This document shows, in pieces, positions 24,413-34,255 of a stretch of 42,896 nucleotides of DNA (within the stretch, counting starts at the first letter, position 1; every line of letters starts with the position of its first letter). The stretch comes from QHCE01 sp038260095 (lineage in GTDB: Bacteria > Actinomycetota > Actinomycetes > Mycobacteriales > QHCE01), in assembly GCA_038260095.1 (NCBI GenBank), contig JBBSOC010000010.1, positions 1 through 42,896 of the forward strand, read 5' to 3'. A program made the translations under genes and the position numbers. The notes below the pieces were generated by a model that saw nothing but the letters and a program-made list of their open reading frames with translations, made no database searches and was not told the origin of the DNA.

Positions 24413-24448
24413 CTGCTCGCCCGTACTGTCACCGGTGCGGGCGAGCAG
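24413..24448. terminator. Long hairpin between convergent TM2 and nudix genes
   Basis: CTGCTCGCCCG (24413-24423) and CGGGCGAGCAG (24438-24448) form a perfect 11-bp GC-rich stem with a 14-base loop, spanning the nudix stop codon between two convergent genes. It is well placed to end transcription from both sides. No T-run follows. Confidence 0.55.
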
Positions 24449-25085
24449 ACCAGCTGGCCTCCGCTGGTCGAAGCGGAGGCCACTGCGCGTTCTTGGTGCA
24501 ATGCAACGCGAGTAGGCCAGCCACGCACGCCGCGTTCTCAATTTCGCCGACCATCACGCGAGCAATCGCCACCGGCAACGGTACCCACGCGGAGAGCATT
24601 GTGGCTTCCTCATCGATTCGCTGCTCCCGCTGATGCTCGGGAAGCGCCGTAATCTCACGAGCCAAGAAGATCCGGATCGCCTCGTCGCTTGAGCCTGGAC
24701 TCACCAACAAATCCACCAGCACGTCCCAGCGACCTGCCTTGAGATCTGTCTCTTCGGCAAGTTCTCGGCGCGCGCAGTCAAGCGCCGACTCATTAGCGAC
24801 ATCGAGCAAGCCAGCGGGCAGCTCCCACAACTCTCGCCGAACCGGGTGTCGATACTGCCGCACCAACATCACCGCGTCCGCAGACTCGTTGTAAGCCACA
24901 ACACCTACGGCCCCGACGTGATCGGCGATGTAATCACGACGCACCGAGCTAGAGTCACTAGACCCAGAGCTCATTGGACCCGCTAAGCGCAGTTCGTCGG
25001 TGACTAGCCGAAAGAAGGAGTTGCGAAACCATTCTTTGCGGGAAAGCACGGCCGCCCCGGCCGGCGACTCAGACACCGACGCCAT
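24429..25085 (-). CDS. Nudix hydrolase, ADP-ribose pyrophosphatase type
   Basis: The 218-residue protein has the ADP-ribose pyrophosphatase pattern: VRQYRHPVRRELWELPAG (75-92) followed by the Nudix box GLLDVANESA-LDCARRELAEETDL (92-115), whose REL-x-EE residues bind magnesium. It likely splits ADP-ribose into AMP and ribose 5-phosphate. ATG 25085 overlaps the pyrG end by 17 bases, as in mycobacteria where a nudix gene follows pyrG. The last 20 codons overlap two strong hairpins and look unconserved, so the C-terminus may be an extension. Confidence 0.9.
   Translation of the reverse strand: MASVSESPAGAAVLSRKEWFRNSFFRLVTDELRLAGPMSSGSSDSSSVRRDYIADHVGAVGVVAYNESADAVMLVRQYRHPVRRELWELPAGLLDVANESALDCARRELAEETDLKAGRWDVLVDLLVSPGSSDEAIRIFLAREITALPEHQREQRIDEEATMLSAWVPLPVAIARVMVGEIENAACVAGLLALHCTKNAQWPPLRPAEASWSARPHR
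24456..24481. terminator. Second hairpin inside the 3' end of the nudix gene
   Basis: GGCCTCCGCT (24456-24465) and AGCGGAGGCC (24472-24481) form a perfect 10-bp stem with a 6-base loop, 7 bases from the neighbouring hairpin. It lies within the nudix coding sequence (PLRPAEASW), so the coding tail and the RNA structure share the same bases. Confidence 0.4.
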
Positions 25086-26805
25086 CGATAGGTAGCGCGA
25101 CAGGTAGCTGATCGGCAGCGGCGTACTCCACCGCGGCGGCAACCAGCGCGGCAAACAACGGGTGAGCCCTAGTAGGCCGAGACTTCAGCTCTGGGTGGCC
25201 TTGAGTGGCCACAAAGAATGGGTGCAGCTTACGGTCCAGCTCGACGAACTCCACCAACTGACCATCCGGCGATGTACCTGAAATATGTAAACCCGCCGCT
25301 TCTAGCTTGTCTCGGTAAGCGTTGTTGACTTCGTATCGATGTCGATGCCGTTCACTAACCGTCGTCGTGCCGTATGCCTGCGCAACCACACTGCCCGCAC
25401 TCAACCGTGCCGGATACGCGCCTAGTCTCATGGTCCCGCCCATATCGCCGACTCCATCCACGATATCTAGCTGCTCAGTCATGGTAGAGACCACCGGATT
25501 CGGCGATGCCGGTTCGAACTCGGTGGAGTCGGCATCGGGAAGCCCCGCTAAGGAGCGCGCGACTTCGATCACCATGCACTGCAGGCCCAAACAAATCCCC
25601 AACAGCGGCACTTTCCGCTCTCGAGCCCACGAGATGGCACCAAGCTTGCCTGATACCCCTCGGAAGCCAAACCCACCGGGAACCAGCACGCCGTCGACTC
25701 CACGCAGCGCTACAGCCGCTGCCTCGGGAGTCACACATTCATCGGCCAGTACCCAACGAATGTTGACCCGGGTGTAGTGCGCGAAACCACCCGCCCGAAG
25801 CGCCTCAGCTACGGACAAGTACGCATCTGGCAGCTCCACGTATTTGCCTACCAGCGCAATCGTCGCCTCTTTCTGAGGTCGATGCACTCGCGCAAGCAGG
25901 TCATCCCACTGCCGCCAGTCCACATCACGAAACGGCAAACCAAGTTTGCGCACTACATAGGCATCCAGTCCTTCAGCGTGCAGTACTCGGGGAATGTCAT
26001 AAATTGACGGCGCGTCTACAGCCGCGATCACGCCGTCGGCTTCCACGTCACACATCAGCGAGATTTTGCGTTTCAGATTTAGGCCGATCTCCCGGTCCGC
26101 GCGACACACGATCGCATCGGGCTGAATACCGATGTTGCGTAGCGCGGCAACCGAGTGTTGTGTGGGTTTGGTTTTCAGCTCACCGCTGGGTGCTAGGTAG
26201 GGCAGCAGTGAAACGTGAATGAAGAAACAATTATCCCTACCGACGTCATGCCGTATTTGACGGATTGCTTCCAGAAAAGGCAGTGACTCGATATCACCCA
26301 CAGTTCCGCCAACCTCGGTCACCACGACGTCTGGTAGGTCCATAGCAACGTCACTAAGGATGCGGCCATCGGTGGCACGGTCACTGGCGGCATCGCCGCT
26401 GTGGGTATGGCCGTTGGCCATTGCCCGGATGCGGGCCTTGATCTCATTCGTGATGTGTGGAATGACCTGCACGGTGTCACCGAGGTACTCACCACGGCGC
26501 TCTTTGGCAATCACGCGAGAGTAGATCTGCCCGGTCGTGATATTTGCGGCACGACTGACATTGGTATCCAGAAATCGTTCGTAATGCCCGACGTCGAGAT
26601 CAGTCTCGGCACCGTCTTCAGTAACGAAGACTTCCCCGTGCTGAAACGGGTTCATAGTGCCCGGATCAACGTTAAGATAGGGATCGAGCTTTTGCATAAC
26701 TACCCGTAGGCCACGGGCGGCAAGCAAGTTCCCCAGGCTACTGGCCGTAAGGCCTTTGCCGAGCGAAGAAGCAACGCCACCGGTGACAAAAATGTGCTTG
26801 GCCAC
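25069..26805 (-). CDS. pyrG: CTP synthase
   Basis: The 578-residue enzyme aminates UTP to CTP with ATP and glutamine. The synthase half begins HIFVTGGVASSLGKGLTASS (P-loop) and includes KLDPYLNVDPGTMNP and GGTVGDIES. The class I glutaminase half (about 310-560) has GGFGFRG, the nucleophile Cys in LLGICLGLQCMV, and the His/Glu pair in TQGHPELKSRP. Length and motifs are normal. The start is ATG 26805. It is followed by the nudix gene in the conserved Mycobacteriales order. Confidence 0.97.
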   Translation of the reverse strand: MAKHIFVTGGVASSLGKGLTASSLGNLLAARGLRVVMQKLDPYLNVDPGTMNPFQHGEVFVTEDGAETDLDVGHYERFLDTNVSRAANITTGQIYSRVIAKERRGEYLGDTVQVIPHITNEIKARIRAMANGHTHSGDAASDRATDGRILSDVAMDLPDVVVTEVGGTVGDIESLPFLEAIRQIRHDVGRDNCFFIHVSLLPYLAPSGELKTKPTQHSVAALRNIGIQPDAIVCRADREIGLNLKRKISLMCDVEADGVIAAVDAPSIYDIPRVLHAEGLDAYVVRKLGLPFRDVDWRQWDDLLARVHRPQKEATIALVGKYVELPDAYLSVAEALRAGGFAHYTRVNIRWVLADECVTPEAAAVALRGVDGVLVPGGFGFRGVSGKLGAISWARERKVPLLGICLGLQCMVIEVARSLAGLPDADSTEFEPASPNPVVSTMTEQLDIVDGVGDMGGTMRLGAYPARLSAGSVVAQAYGTTTVSERHRHRYEVNNAYRDKLEAAGLHISGTSPDGQLVEFVELDRKLHPFFVATQGHPELKSRPTRAHPLFAALVAAAVEYAAADQLPVALPIDGVGV

Positions 26806-26954
26806 GGAGCTTCACGATAACACCGTCGCCGGTTCGCGTCGCGTGTGACTCACCACCTCGCCACGGTAATAACAAAGCATTGACAGCTACAGCTCTCTAC
26901 GCCCTCTTACATAGGCGACTGCCGCTGGTTCGCCTGAGCTGACACACTGATTAC

Positions 26955-27377
26955 ATGCGTATGAACTCCCAAGCGTGGCCTCACCGCTTCAATGAGATCG
27001 CTTGGGCCAAGCTCGCCTCACGATTTCATGAGATGGCTGCCGAGCATGCCGATGTGCGCCATGTGGCCGACATCGTCGACAGCGTTCTGGCTTGTGGAGG
27101 CGAGCAGCGGCTAGCGGGGCTCACCTCGATGCGTGATCTGGTGGTTGCGGCTCGGCCCGTACCAGAGTCTCCGCCAATCGAGGTCGTTATCGTGCGATCA
27201 CCCTCATCTGACCATGTAGCTCAAGGCAATGTCCTCATTGAGCATCGTTCGATTACTGGTTGTGATGATCGGATCTTGCGCCCAAGCGACGAGGCAGTAC
27301 CGCTGTTCTGGCGTTTCATGGTTGAGAAATTCGGCGTCGAGCCGGTGCGGTCTACGGATCCAAGCACTACGGATTGA
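26955..27377 (+). CDS. Conserved-looking hypothetical protein
   Basis: The 140-residue soluble protein has an N-terminal helical part (residues 1-45, FNEIAWAKLASRFHEMAAEH) and a mixed alpha/beta C-terminal part with IEVVIVRSPSSDHVAQGNVL and PLFWRFMVEKFGVEP. No family was recognised. It has no signal peptide or membrane segment. The ATG at 26955 (or 26961) lacks a clear ribosome-binding site. It stands divergent from pyrG and its end overlaps the phosphatase-like pseudogene by about 11 bases. Codon composition resembles a real gene. Confidence 0.5.
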   Translation: MRMNSQAWPHRFNEIAWAKLASRFHEMAAEHADVRHVADIVDSVLACGGEQRLAGLTSMRDLVVAARPVPESPPIEVVIVRSPSSDHVAQGNVLIEHRSITGCDDRILRPSDEAVPLFWRFMVEKFGVEPVRSTDPSTTD

Positions 27378-29296
27378 CAGCTCGACACGCCTGCCCGGCA
27401 GCCCGCTCGGCGAGATTCATCGCCGCCCTCGCCTTATCGGCTTCAGCACACGCGACGCACGTCAGCGGAGCGGCCACCAACATGCCCACAACGGGGATGA
27501 TGATCTCTGAATCGTTTGTGGCGAAGCCAAGCAGCGCCACAATAGCGGTAGCGATCAATCCCATGCGCAGCGGCGAAACGGCTGTGTAACCCGCACGAAG
27601 AAACCGAGCAGCATGAATGCAGGGAGCAAAGCCAAGATGCCGCCAGCATCGGCGCCCCAAAGCGGAAGACCTTCCAGCGCAATCACTGGAATCGCTACCG
27701 CAGTCACGAGAGCCACGCTGAGCCAGCGTCGATGACCGTAGGCCAGGAAGGCAGCAAAAAGCACCCCGGATATGCCGAAAACCGCAAATCCTGGATTGTT
27801 AAATCCAGCAAATCTACCCGCATGCAGTGGGTTATAGCCGAGCAGGCTGTCCAGTTGTAGTCCGTTTCCAGTAAGCGCATCACCGGCAAGCACCGCCCCA
27901 GTGATGCCAGAGATGACCAGCACGCTCCACCAAGCCCGCCGCTGCGGGCGAATCCATATCCGTGTCAGGTACACGATCGCGGCAACTATGCCTGCGCACC
28001 CCAAGACTGCTGCCCAGCTCAGCAGCAGCGGGTGCGCGCAACGCCACCACGGCAGCGCGTTGGCCAGCGATACCGCTACTGGCGTTGCCGCCACTACAAC
28101 CGCGGCAACCGTGAGTACCGTAAGCCAACGTCGCCCAATACTGACACCGCGCTGCCGAAAGTACAGCAGCACACCTAGCGCGATCACTACCAGCGCGCAC
28201 AAAGTACCCAAGCCCACCAAAAAGCGTGCCTGAGAGTGCTGCTGCGCCACCGCGTGTAGATCAGCATCCATCAGCTCGGCGCGCGTAGCAGCGAAGCTGC
28301 CCGGACGTCCTGACGCGTTGCCTCGTCAGGACGTCCGGGCTCGCTCTCTTTCGACTTGTGTCCCAACAGCTCCGCTGTGGTGGGGGCGATATCAATCAGC
28401 TGTACATAGGGAACCCGGCGTGTGCCGGGTGAACGAAGCCATCCGCTGCTAAAGCCTGACCCTTGAACGACCGCTACTTGCAGGCGCGCCTGAGTGGTTT
28501 GGGTTTGCGACACGCCGACCACGATGAGGACCGCGTTGGGTGGTCGATGCTGCTCGATGCGATCCACAATGGTGTCAAGTCCACGCAGCCCAGCTTAGCG
28601 TGCAGTCCCGTTGTGCTCAGCTAACGGATCAACGCCTATTACAGACAGCGGGCAGGCCGCCAGTGACGCAGTGGGGTTGGTAGGCAGCTCGGTGAAGTAA
28701 TGGTCCACGTAGCCGCGTGAGTCGGCAGCCGCCAGCGCCGCGCCTGGTCCTACGGCTGTTGTGCAGCCCACTGTGTCACCTAACGATCCAAGCTGGGCGC
28801 CATATAAGACATATCATGGTTCAAGGTCTCTAGGCGCTCAAGCATGTTCCACCGAGGGCGGCTGTCGGCGACCGCAGTCAGCCGCACTGTCGGCTTCTTC
28901 AGCGGGGACAGCCGCGCTTAGCGCCCCAGCACCGACCGTAAGCCAGCCCTCAGCTGGGCACGACACTGCAGGAACGGCGCGTGCCGACATGGCGCCGACG
29001 GAACCGCGCTGAGCTAAGCGGGCAAGCGCGGGTGTGGCAGTAGCAGATACATCCTGCCAGCGCAAGCCAGGGGCGCCGACAATGATCACGTGTTGCGCCC
29101 TCGGCACCTCGCGGGCTCCTACGATGTCCTCAGATGTAGTGGCAGCGCTGCGCGGTGCGTGAGTAACGTACTCCGAGCTCGCCGCAACCGCCGGCAGCAG
29201 TAATATGTCAACACTCGCAAGTACCGTAAGGGCACACAACCAAACCAGCTTCGGCGACAATTGCGGTCCGGTCCGCGGGAACTTCCAAAGGCTCAT
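27367..29296 (-). pseudogene. Decayed tandem copy of the phosphatase-like membrane protein
   Basis: The copy starts at ATG 29296, overlapping the stop of its intact paralogue as ATGA. Four stretches align with it in order. The first is an N-terminal region with HVIIVGAPGLRWQDVSATAT and CPAEGWLTVGAG. The second is GDTVGCTTAVGPGAALAAAD followed by RGYVDHYFTELPTNPTASL. The third is a phosphatase C-part, DRIEQHRPPNAVLIVVG then YVQLIDIAPTTAELLG. The fourth is a transmembrane region (27555-28271) plus the last helices (27367-27600). The parts are separated by frameshifts near 28840, 28800 (an extra AT) and 28271, an in-frame TAA near 28595, and a loss of roughly 110 codons near 27560-27600. It cannot make the full protein. 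Confidence 0.82.
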
Positions 29297-31518
29297 GTGC
29301 GCAGCACCCGAAGCGTGGTGGCAATGAGCAACGGCATCGTCAGCATTGCCATAAAAGCAGGCACTGCTACACCGGAGCCGTTCGCAGCGAATCCAAATAC
29401 CGATGCGAACAATACAGCTAGTAGTCCCGCCCGTAAACACGGATAGATACCTAACACTCGGCGCATACCAGCACCCCTGCGCCATGCAACGAGCACTATA
29501 AACGCAGCAGTCGCAAGCACTAATAACGTCAAGCTACTGGTAAACAGCAGGTGCACGTTTTCCTCTGCCTTTCGACGAATCTCCACATCTGCCGTGCCAT
29601 CAGATAGCTGCTGAACGAATCGACCAAGGTGCGTGCGGTCTTGTGGCGGGCGAGAATAGTCCAGTGTGGCAAACGCGGCCACCGCGAGTAGACCCGCCGC
29701 ACCGCAGCCGATGATTCGCGTCGCGGACAGTCGGACTCCAGCACCGCGCAGCGTGAGCGCAATCACCGCCGGGGTCAGTGCGACAACGCCACCCACATAA
29801 CTACCCCACCCCGGCGCGCCAACCACCACCACCGCAACCATGCCCACTGTGAGCAGCATGACGACCCTCAGCCAGCCTGTCACCAGTTGTGCAAGGTATG
29901 CCCCAGCCAGCAATGTGGCCGCCGCGAACACGGCAAACGACAAGCTCCCGAATCCAGTAAAGCGTCCGGCGACAAGGGGCGAATACCCCGCGAGTGAGTT
30001 CAGCTGCATGGTGGAACCGGTGATCACATCAGCGGCGAGTACCACCGCGGTGAATACGGCAACAAACGCCGCAGGGCCAAGCGGCCATCGCGCCCAAGGG
30101 CCACGGTACGCCGCCAACACGATGGCCGAAACACCGATCAGGGTACTGAGCGCATACACCGCGAACGCGAACGGCGCTCGCCACCAAGGCAGTAGCTGCG
30201 CAAGAAAGCTGGCCACTGGAAAACACGCGAGCGTCAGAGCCGCACACTCCACCACATGTTCCCAGCGCAACCGCTTGGGCGGAATCGACACCGTAATTTG
30301 ATCAGCCACCGCGCTGGCGTACTTGGTTCCAGCCAACCGCATCTGTGCTTCTTCCACCGCGCACCTACGACGATGGAAGAAGAAGGCCGCAGCGACCAGC
30401 AATGTCACATTGAGAACTACCAGCACCGTAATGAAGGGCTGTACCCACGGCCGAGGTGCTTGCGCAGCGTTGTCGGCATCCACCAATGCGGACACACTGG
30501 ATTCCGTACTAGCCGTCCGCTGCTTGGCAACATGTACTGGCTGACCAACCACGGAGCCAGGCGCCCCAACCCCAAGTAACTCGAAAATGGTCGGCGCGAG
30601 ATCAATCAACTGCGTGTATCCGACACGCTGCGTGCTTGCCGAAATGAGCAGACTCTTGCCAAAGCCAGAACCAGCAACAACAAGCGGTGCAAGATGGGGC
30701 GGCTGCTCTGTACTGGCAATTCCGCTGATGATAATAGTTGAGTTTGGTGGACGTGCGGCTACCACAGCTTTCACTACGTCATCGAATCGAGCAAGATCGG
30801 CCTGAGGCTCAATACGATCAACTACTCCCGCGCTAATCAACGTGGCCGGGCAGCGCCGCAGGGCTACAGTGGGGTCGGCAGGCAACGAAGCTGCATAGTA
30901 ATCCAGATACCCCCCTGGATGCGCGGCGCCTAGCGCCGCGGGTAGCCCGACCGCCGCGACACAGCCGACACTAGCGGCCAGTGTTCCTGGATTAGCGCCG
31001 TAGCTGAGGTGATGATTGCCTCGCGAGATTTTGTCGTATTCTGCTAGCTGCGCTGAACCATCTGGGCTAAGTTTCGGCTCGGCGGAGCCCAGTTTATCCG
31101 GGCAGGTTTCCGACGATTGGGTGAGGCCGCGGGCACGGTTACCCGCGCCCAAGCTCACCCAACCATCACCGGTACAGGTCAAACTGCCCGCGGTTCGCAA
31201 CGACAGCGAAGCCATGCCGCTGTGGCTGACCAGTTGCCACAACGCGGGGGTGGACTGTTGATTTACATCGCTCCATCGCAGCCCAGCGACGCCGATCACG
31301 ATGACAGCCTTGGTTTTGGTTTTAGTGGCAGCATCTACTTTGGGGACACGAGTGACTTTAGTATCACGAGTGATTTTAGTGGCTTTAGTGTCGGGATCGC
31401 GGCCCGACGATGCAGCAAGTGCGGCGGCAGGGGTTCCCAGGAATACGGCAGCTATGAAAGACACCAACAGGAACGCCTGCTGGGCTGGCTGACCCCACCA
31501 GTGCACCAGCTCCTTCAC
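29293..31518 (-). CDS. Alkaline-phosphatase-superfamily-like membrane protein
   Basis: The 741-residue protein has a signal or anchor (about 14-36) and a linker with repeated TK(V/I)TR units. An external domain of about 300 residues recalls alkaline phosphatase/phosphoglyceromutase folds: AVIVIGVAGLRWSDVNQQST, CTGDGWVSLGAGNRARG, STIIISGIAST and YTQLIDLAPTIFELLG. About eight transmembrane helices follow from residue 365. The usual metal-binding Asp/His set is not obvious, so catalysis is uncertain. It is translationally coupled to the upstream glycosyltransferase (GTGA overlap). The position between pyrG and the glycosyltransferase is shared with other Mycobacteriales and suggests a role in envelope polymer assembly. 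Confidence 0.68.
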   Translation of the reverse strand: MKELVHWWGQPAQQAFLLVSFIAAVFLGTPAAALAASSGRDPDTKATKITRDTKVTRVPKVDAATKTKTKAVIVIGVAGLRWSDVNQQSTPALWQLVSHSGMASLSLRTAGSLTCTGDGWVSLGAGNRARGLTQSSETCPDKLGSAEPKLSPDGSAQLAEYDKISRGNHHLSYGANPGTLAASVGCVAAVGLPAALGAAHPGGYLDYYAASLPADPTVALRRCPATLISAGVVDRIEPQADLARFDDVVKAVVAARPPNSTIIISGIASTEQPPHLAPLVVAGSGFGKSLLISASTQRVGYTQLIDLAPTIFELLGVGAPGSVVGQPVHVAKQRTASTESSVSALVDADNAAQAPRPWVQPFITVLVVLNVTLLVAAAFFFHRRRCAVEEAQMRLAGTKYASAVADQITVSIPPKRLRWEHVVECAALTLACFPVASFLAQLLPWWRAPFAFAVYALSTLIGVSAIVLAAYRGPWARWPLGPAAFVAVFTAVVLAADVITGSTMQLNSLAGYSPLVAGRFTGFGSLSFAVFAAATLLAGAYLAQLVTGWLRVVMLLTVGMVAVVVVGAPGWGSYVGGVVALTPAVIALTLRGAGVRLSATRIIGCGAAGLLAVAAFATLDYSRPPQDRTHLGRFVQQLSDGTADVEIRRKAEENVHLLFTSSLTLLVLATAAFIVLVAWRRGAGMRRVLGIYPCLRAGLLAVLFASVFGFAANGSGVAVPAFMAMLTMPLLIATTLRVLRT

Positions 31519-32618
31519 GACCGCTTCGCTAGCTGTTCATACAGCTCGACCACCTGCGCGTTGCACTCGGTTTCGTCGGGTAGCTGGGCCGCACGTCTAC
31601 CGGCTCGCCGAGACAATTGCGCCGCTGCGGCGCGATCATCGAGCAACGTAACCACCGCTTGACCCAGTGCATCCACATCGCCGGCTGGAACCAACATGGC
31701 CGCATCCGCGACCAACTCTGGCAACCCGCCAGCGTCGCTCACCACTAAAGGTTTCTGAGCCCGCAGCGCTTCCTGTGCGAATAACGGACTTCCTTCCCAT
31801 TGGCTAGCCAGTACTGCCACATCGCATGCCGCGAGTAGATCCGCTATATCATCGCGGTGCCCCATTAGCCGTACCGGCGCATCCAATCGATCAATCAGGG
31901 CAGCGAGCTCTTTTCGTTGCGGCCCATCTCCGGCAATCACCACAAGCGGCACAGAGTCTCTGCTCTTCCATCGTGCGGCCGCGGTAATCAACACATCCAG
32001 CGACTTCTGGGGATGCAGGCGTGCTACCGAAAGCACTAATGGCCGGTCCGTGGCGTCAAGCTCCGCTCGAACCTGAGCGGTGCTGCGCCGCGGAGGTGCG
32101 AGCGGGACGGCCGCTACCGGAATAAACCGTGCGTCTCTGGCGCCGAACTGGGTGACACGAGCCACGAGGTCCTCGGAGACACCGATGGCAATATTGGCTC
32201 GTCGAGCAAGTAGCTGCTCCAGCTGAGGTGGCCGGCGGCCTGGTGCACCCTGAGTAAGCAGCAAGTTGTGCCAGGTAACCACGAGCGGCTTACGACGGCT
32301 GGCGGCAGCGACAAAGCCAGCCCGCAGGCCATGTGCATGCACTACATCCACATCGCGAACTGCTCGCCGTAGCTGGAACATCGCGACAAGGGTACGCAAC
32401 GGCGAAGGGGAAGCTGGAATCTCAATTGCCTTGAACGTCGCGCCTCGCGCAGCGAAACCAAACAGTTCGTCGGTCGTGCTCGGACCACAGACCGTCACGT
32501 GATAGTCGCGCTCAAGAAGATACGCCGCGAGTGAGGCAACGTGGGTACCAACGCCCCCGGTGCTTGTTGCCAGCACCAGACCTACCCGTAGCGGCACGTG
32601 CGGCTGCTTGCTAGTCAT
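31515..32618 (-). CDS. GT4-family glycosyltransferase
   Basis: The 367-residue GT-B enzyme transfers a sugar from a nucleotide or lipid donor. The N-terminal acceptor domain opens RVGLVLATSTGGVGTHVASL (11-30). The C-terminal donor domain has VLSVARLHPQKSLDVLI, VVIAGDGPQR, LMGHRDDIADLLAACDV and the E-x7-E pair in WEGSPLFAQEALRAQKPLVV. The retaining GT4 family is clear; donor and acceptor are unknown. ATG 32618 overlaps the MurJ-like stop by 4 bases, so the two proteins are made together. An in-frame extension to 32684 is inside the flippase gene and was rejected. Confidence 0.9.
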   Translation of the reverse strand: MTSKQPHVPLRVGLVLATSTGGVGTHVASLAAYLLERDYHVTVCGPSTTDELFGFAARGATFKAIEIPASPSPLRTLVAMFQLRRAVRDVDVVHAHGLRAGFVAAASRRKPLVVTWHNLLLTQGAPGRRPPQLEQLLARRANIAIGVSEDLVARVTQFGARDARFIPVAAVPLAPPRRSTAQVRAELDATDRPLVLSVARLHPQKSLDVLITAAARWKSRDSVPLVVIAGDGPQRKELAALIDRLDAPVRLMGHRDDIADLLAACDVAVLASQWEGSPLFAQEALRAQKPLVVSDAGGLPELVADAAMLVPAGDVDALGQAVVTLLDDRAAAAQLSRRAGRRAAQLPDETECNAQVVELYEQLAKRS

Positions 32619-34255
32619 CGGCGTCTCCCTGCTGTTTGCGAAGTAGCGGCGCCTACCCGCGGCGCAGATGAGATTAGCCCCCACAGTAGCGACGCCCGAG
32701 ACCGATCCAGCACTGCCAGCAGGACGCCGAACACCATGGTGGCAACTCCCCCACCTAGGGCTAGTTGCAGCGCACCAGTAAGCAGCGAGCTAGCATCGAT
32801 CAGGTGAGCGATCATATATCCAGCGATCGCGGCAGCACCCCCGCCTAGTACACCCACAAGCAGGCTGTGTCCAACACCCTGTAGTGCCTGCGGTCCAAGT
32901 CTGCTGCGGCACAGCAGCAACAGGGCGGCACCCAGCAACGTCATTCCTATGCTGTGTCCAGCACCGAGTGCGGGCACTCTATCGGCTACCGGAACCACCT
33001 GAATCAGAGCAATATCGGCGGCGATGACCGCCGCCCAACCGCCGACCGTAACCATCGCGGTCGCCGCGGATGTCTCCGCGGCGTACAACGCTCGGGCCAG
33101 GAGTGCGAGCAGACTAAAGCCGATGAGTCCTGGAGCGAAACCAATCAGGCCGCTGGTGATCTCAGCCGCGCTGTCGCGCCCATGCGCGAAGCTGGAGATC
33201 ACCACGCCAGCCCCCGCCGAGCACGCCACCAGCGCTCCGGCTGCCCATCCGCACAGCAACACGACAGCTTGGGTGCTTGCCGCCAAGGTACGGGAGAAAA
33301 GCGCGGTGTCGCCGTTGCCATAGGCGGCAGACAACCGCGGGAAGGCCGATGTAGCCACCGGCACCGCTAACACCGCCCAGGGCACGAAGAACACGGTTTG
33401 CGCTAAGCCGTAGGTCACTGTGGCGCCCACGGGCTGCTGTGCGAGCTTGAGCACGACCAGCAGAGCCAGTTGCTGTGCGGCAACCGCGGCTATACCGCCG
33501 CCTAGCAGACTTACGGCGCGCCGAGCTACCCCCGGTGGGAAGCGGAGCGTTGGCCTCACCCTAATTCCCAGCTTGCGCAGCGGAATCAATAGACACAGTG
33601 AGAGCACCGCGACACCGGCCGTGGTGCCTACCGAGAGCAGTAGCTCGGCGGAGCGCGGCAAGCCTTCCACCTTTGCGCCCGCACCGACGGCCACGGCGAA
33701 AAACACGTAAGCCGCGATGACGGTGATGCTTGACAGCAGCGGCGCCAGCGCCGGCCATGCAAATCGGTGGTGTGCCTGCAAGATTCCGGTGAACACGATG
33801 CCCACGCCGTACAGAACCAGCTGCGGTGCAAATACCCATAACATTCTGGTCCCCAGCGCTACTTCGGTACCGCTGGCGTTTGAACCCAACAGGGTACTCA
33901 CGATCGGCTCAGCGAAGACAGCAAGCAGCACCGACAGCGGCGCTAGCCCAGCAATAGACCAGCTCAACAACGCCGAGCAGGTCTGATTCACCTCCGCGGT
34001 ACTGCCACGAGAGATGGCAGAGGCCAGCAGCGGTACCACTACAGCCGCTAGTGCTCCCCCGGCAACGGTTTCATACACAATGTTGGGCAACGTGTTGATG
34101 GTTTGGTAGATATTGCCCAGGCTGGTGACACCCAACGCCCAGGAAACTACGAAGATCCGCCCGAAACCGATCAGTCGTGCGGCGATGGTGAGGAGCGCGA
34201 TCAGGCCCGCCGCGCCCGCCAAGCTCGCGCCGGTTCGGCCGTGACGTAGGGTCAA
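32615..34255 (-). CDS. MurJ/MviN-like lipid-linked sugar flippase
   Basis: From TTG 34255 the product has 546 residues and about 14 hydrophobic helices. The N-terminal motif AARLIGFGRIFVVSWALG and the segment NIYQTINTLPNIVYETVAGGALAAVVVPLL are typical of the MurJ branch of the MOP exporters, which move lipid-linked wall precursors outward. It lacks the kinase-like cytoplasmic tail of mycobacterial MviN, so it is probably a second, dedicated flippase. The TTGA overlap with the upstream transferase gene supports the start; the longer in-frame reading to 34543 lies wholly inside that gene. Confidence 0.85.
   Translation of the reverse strand: MTLRHGRTGASLAGAAGLIALLTIAARLIGFGRIFVVSWALGVTSLGNIYQTINTLPNIVYETVAGGALAAVVVPLLASAISRGSTAEVNQTCSALLSWSIAGLAPLSVLLAVFAEPIVSTLLGSNASGTEVALGTRMLWVFAPQLVLYGVGIVFTGILQAHHRFAWPALAPLLSSITVIAAYVFFAVAVGAGAKVEGLPRSAELLLSVGTTAGVAVLSLCLLIPLRKLGIRVRPTLRFPPGVARRAVSLLGGGIAAVAAQQLALLVVLKLAQQPVGATVTYGLAQTVFFVPWAVLAVPVATSAFPRLSAAYGNGDTALFSRTLAASTQAVVLLCGWAAGALVACSAGAGVVISSFAHGRDSAAEITSGLIGFAPGLIGFSLLALLARALYAAETSAATAMVTVGGWAAVIAADIALIQVVPVADRVPALGAGHSIGMTLLGAALLLLCRSRLGPQALQGVGHSLLVGVLGGGAAAIAGYMIAHLIDASSLLTGALQLALGGGVATMVFGVLLAVLDRSRASLLWGLISSAPRVGAATSQTAGRRR

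Noticed and set aside
26880..26935. Promoter with TTGACA before the hypothetical gene at 26955
   Set aside because: TTGACA is present, but no acceptable -10 box occurs at 16-18 bases.
27555..28271. Independent 238-residue membrane protein
   Set aside because: Aligns with the transmembrane part of the neighbouring phosphatase-like protein and is flanked by further fragments of it in other frames, so it is part of a pseudogene.
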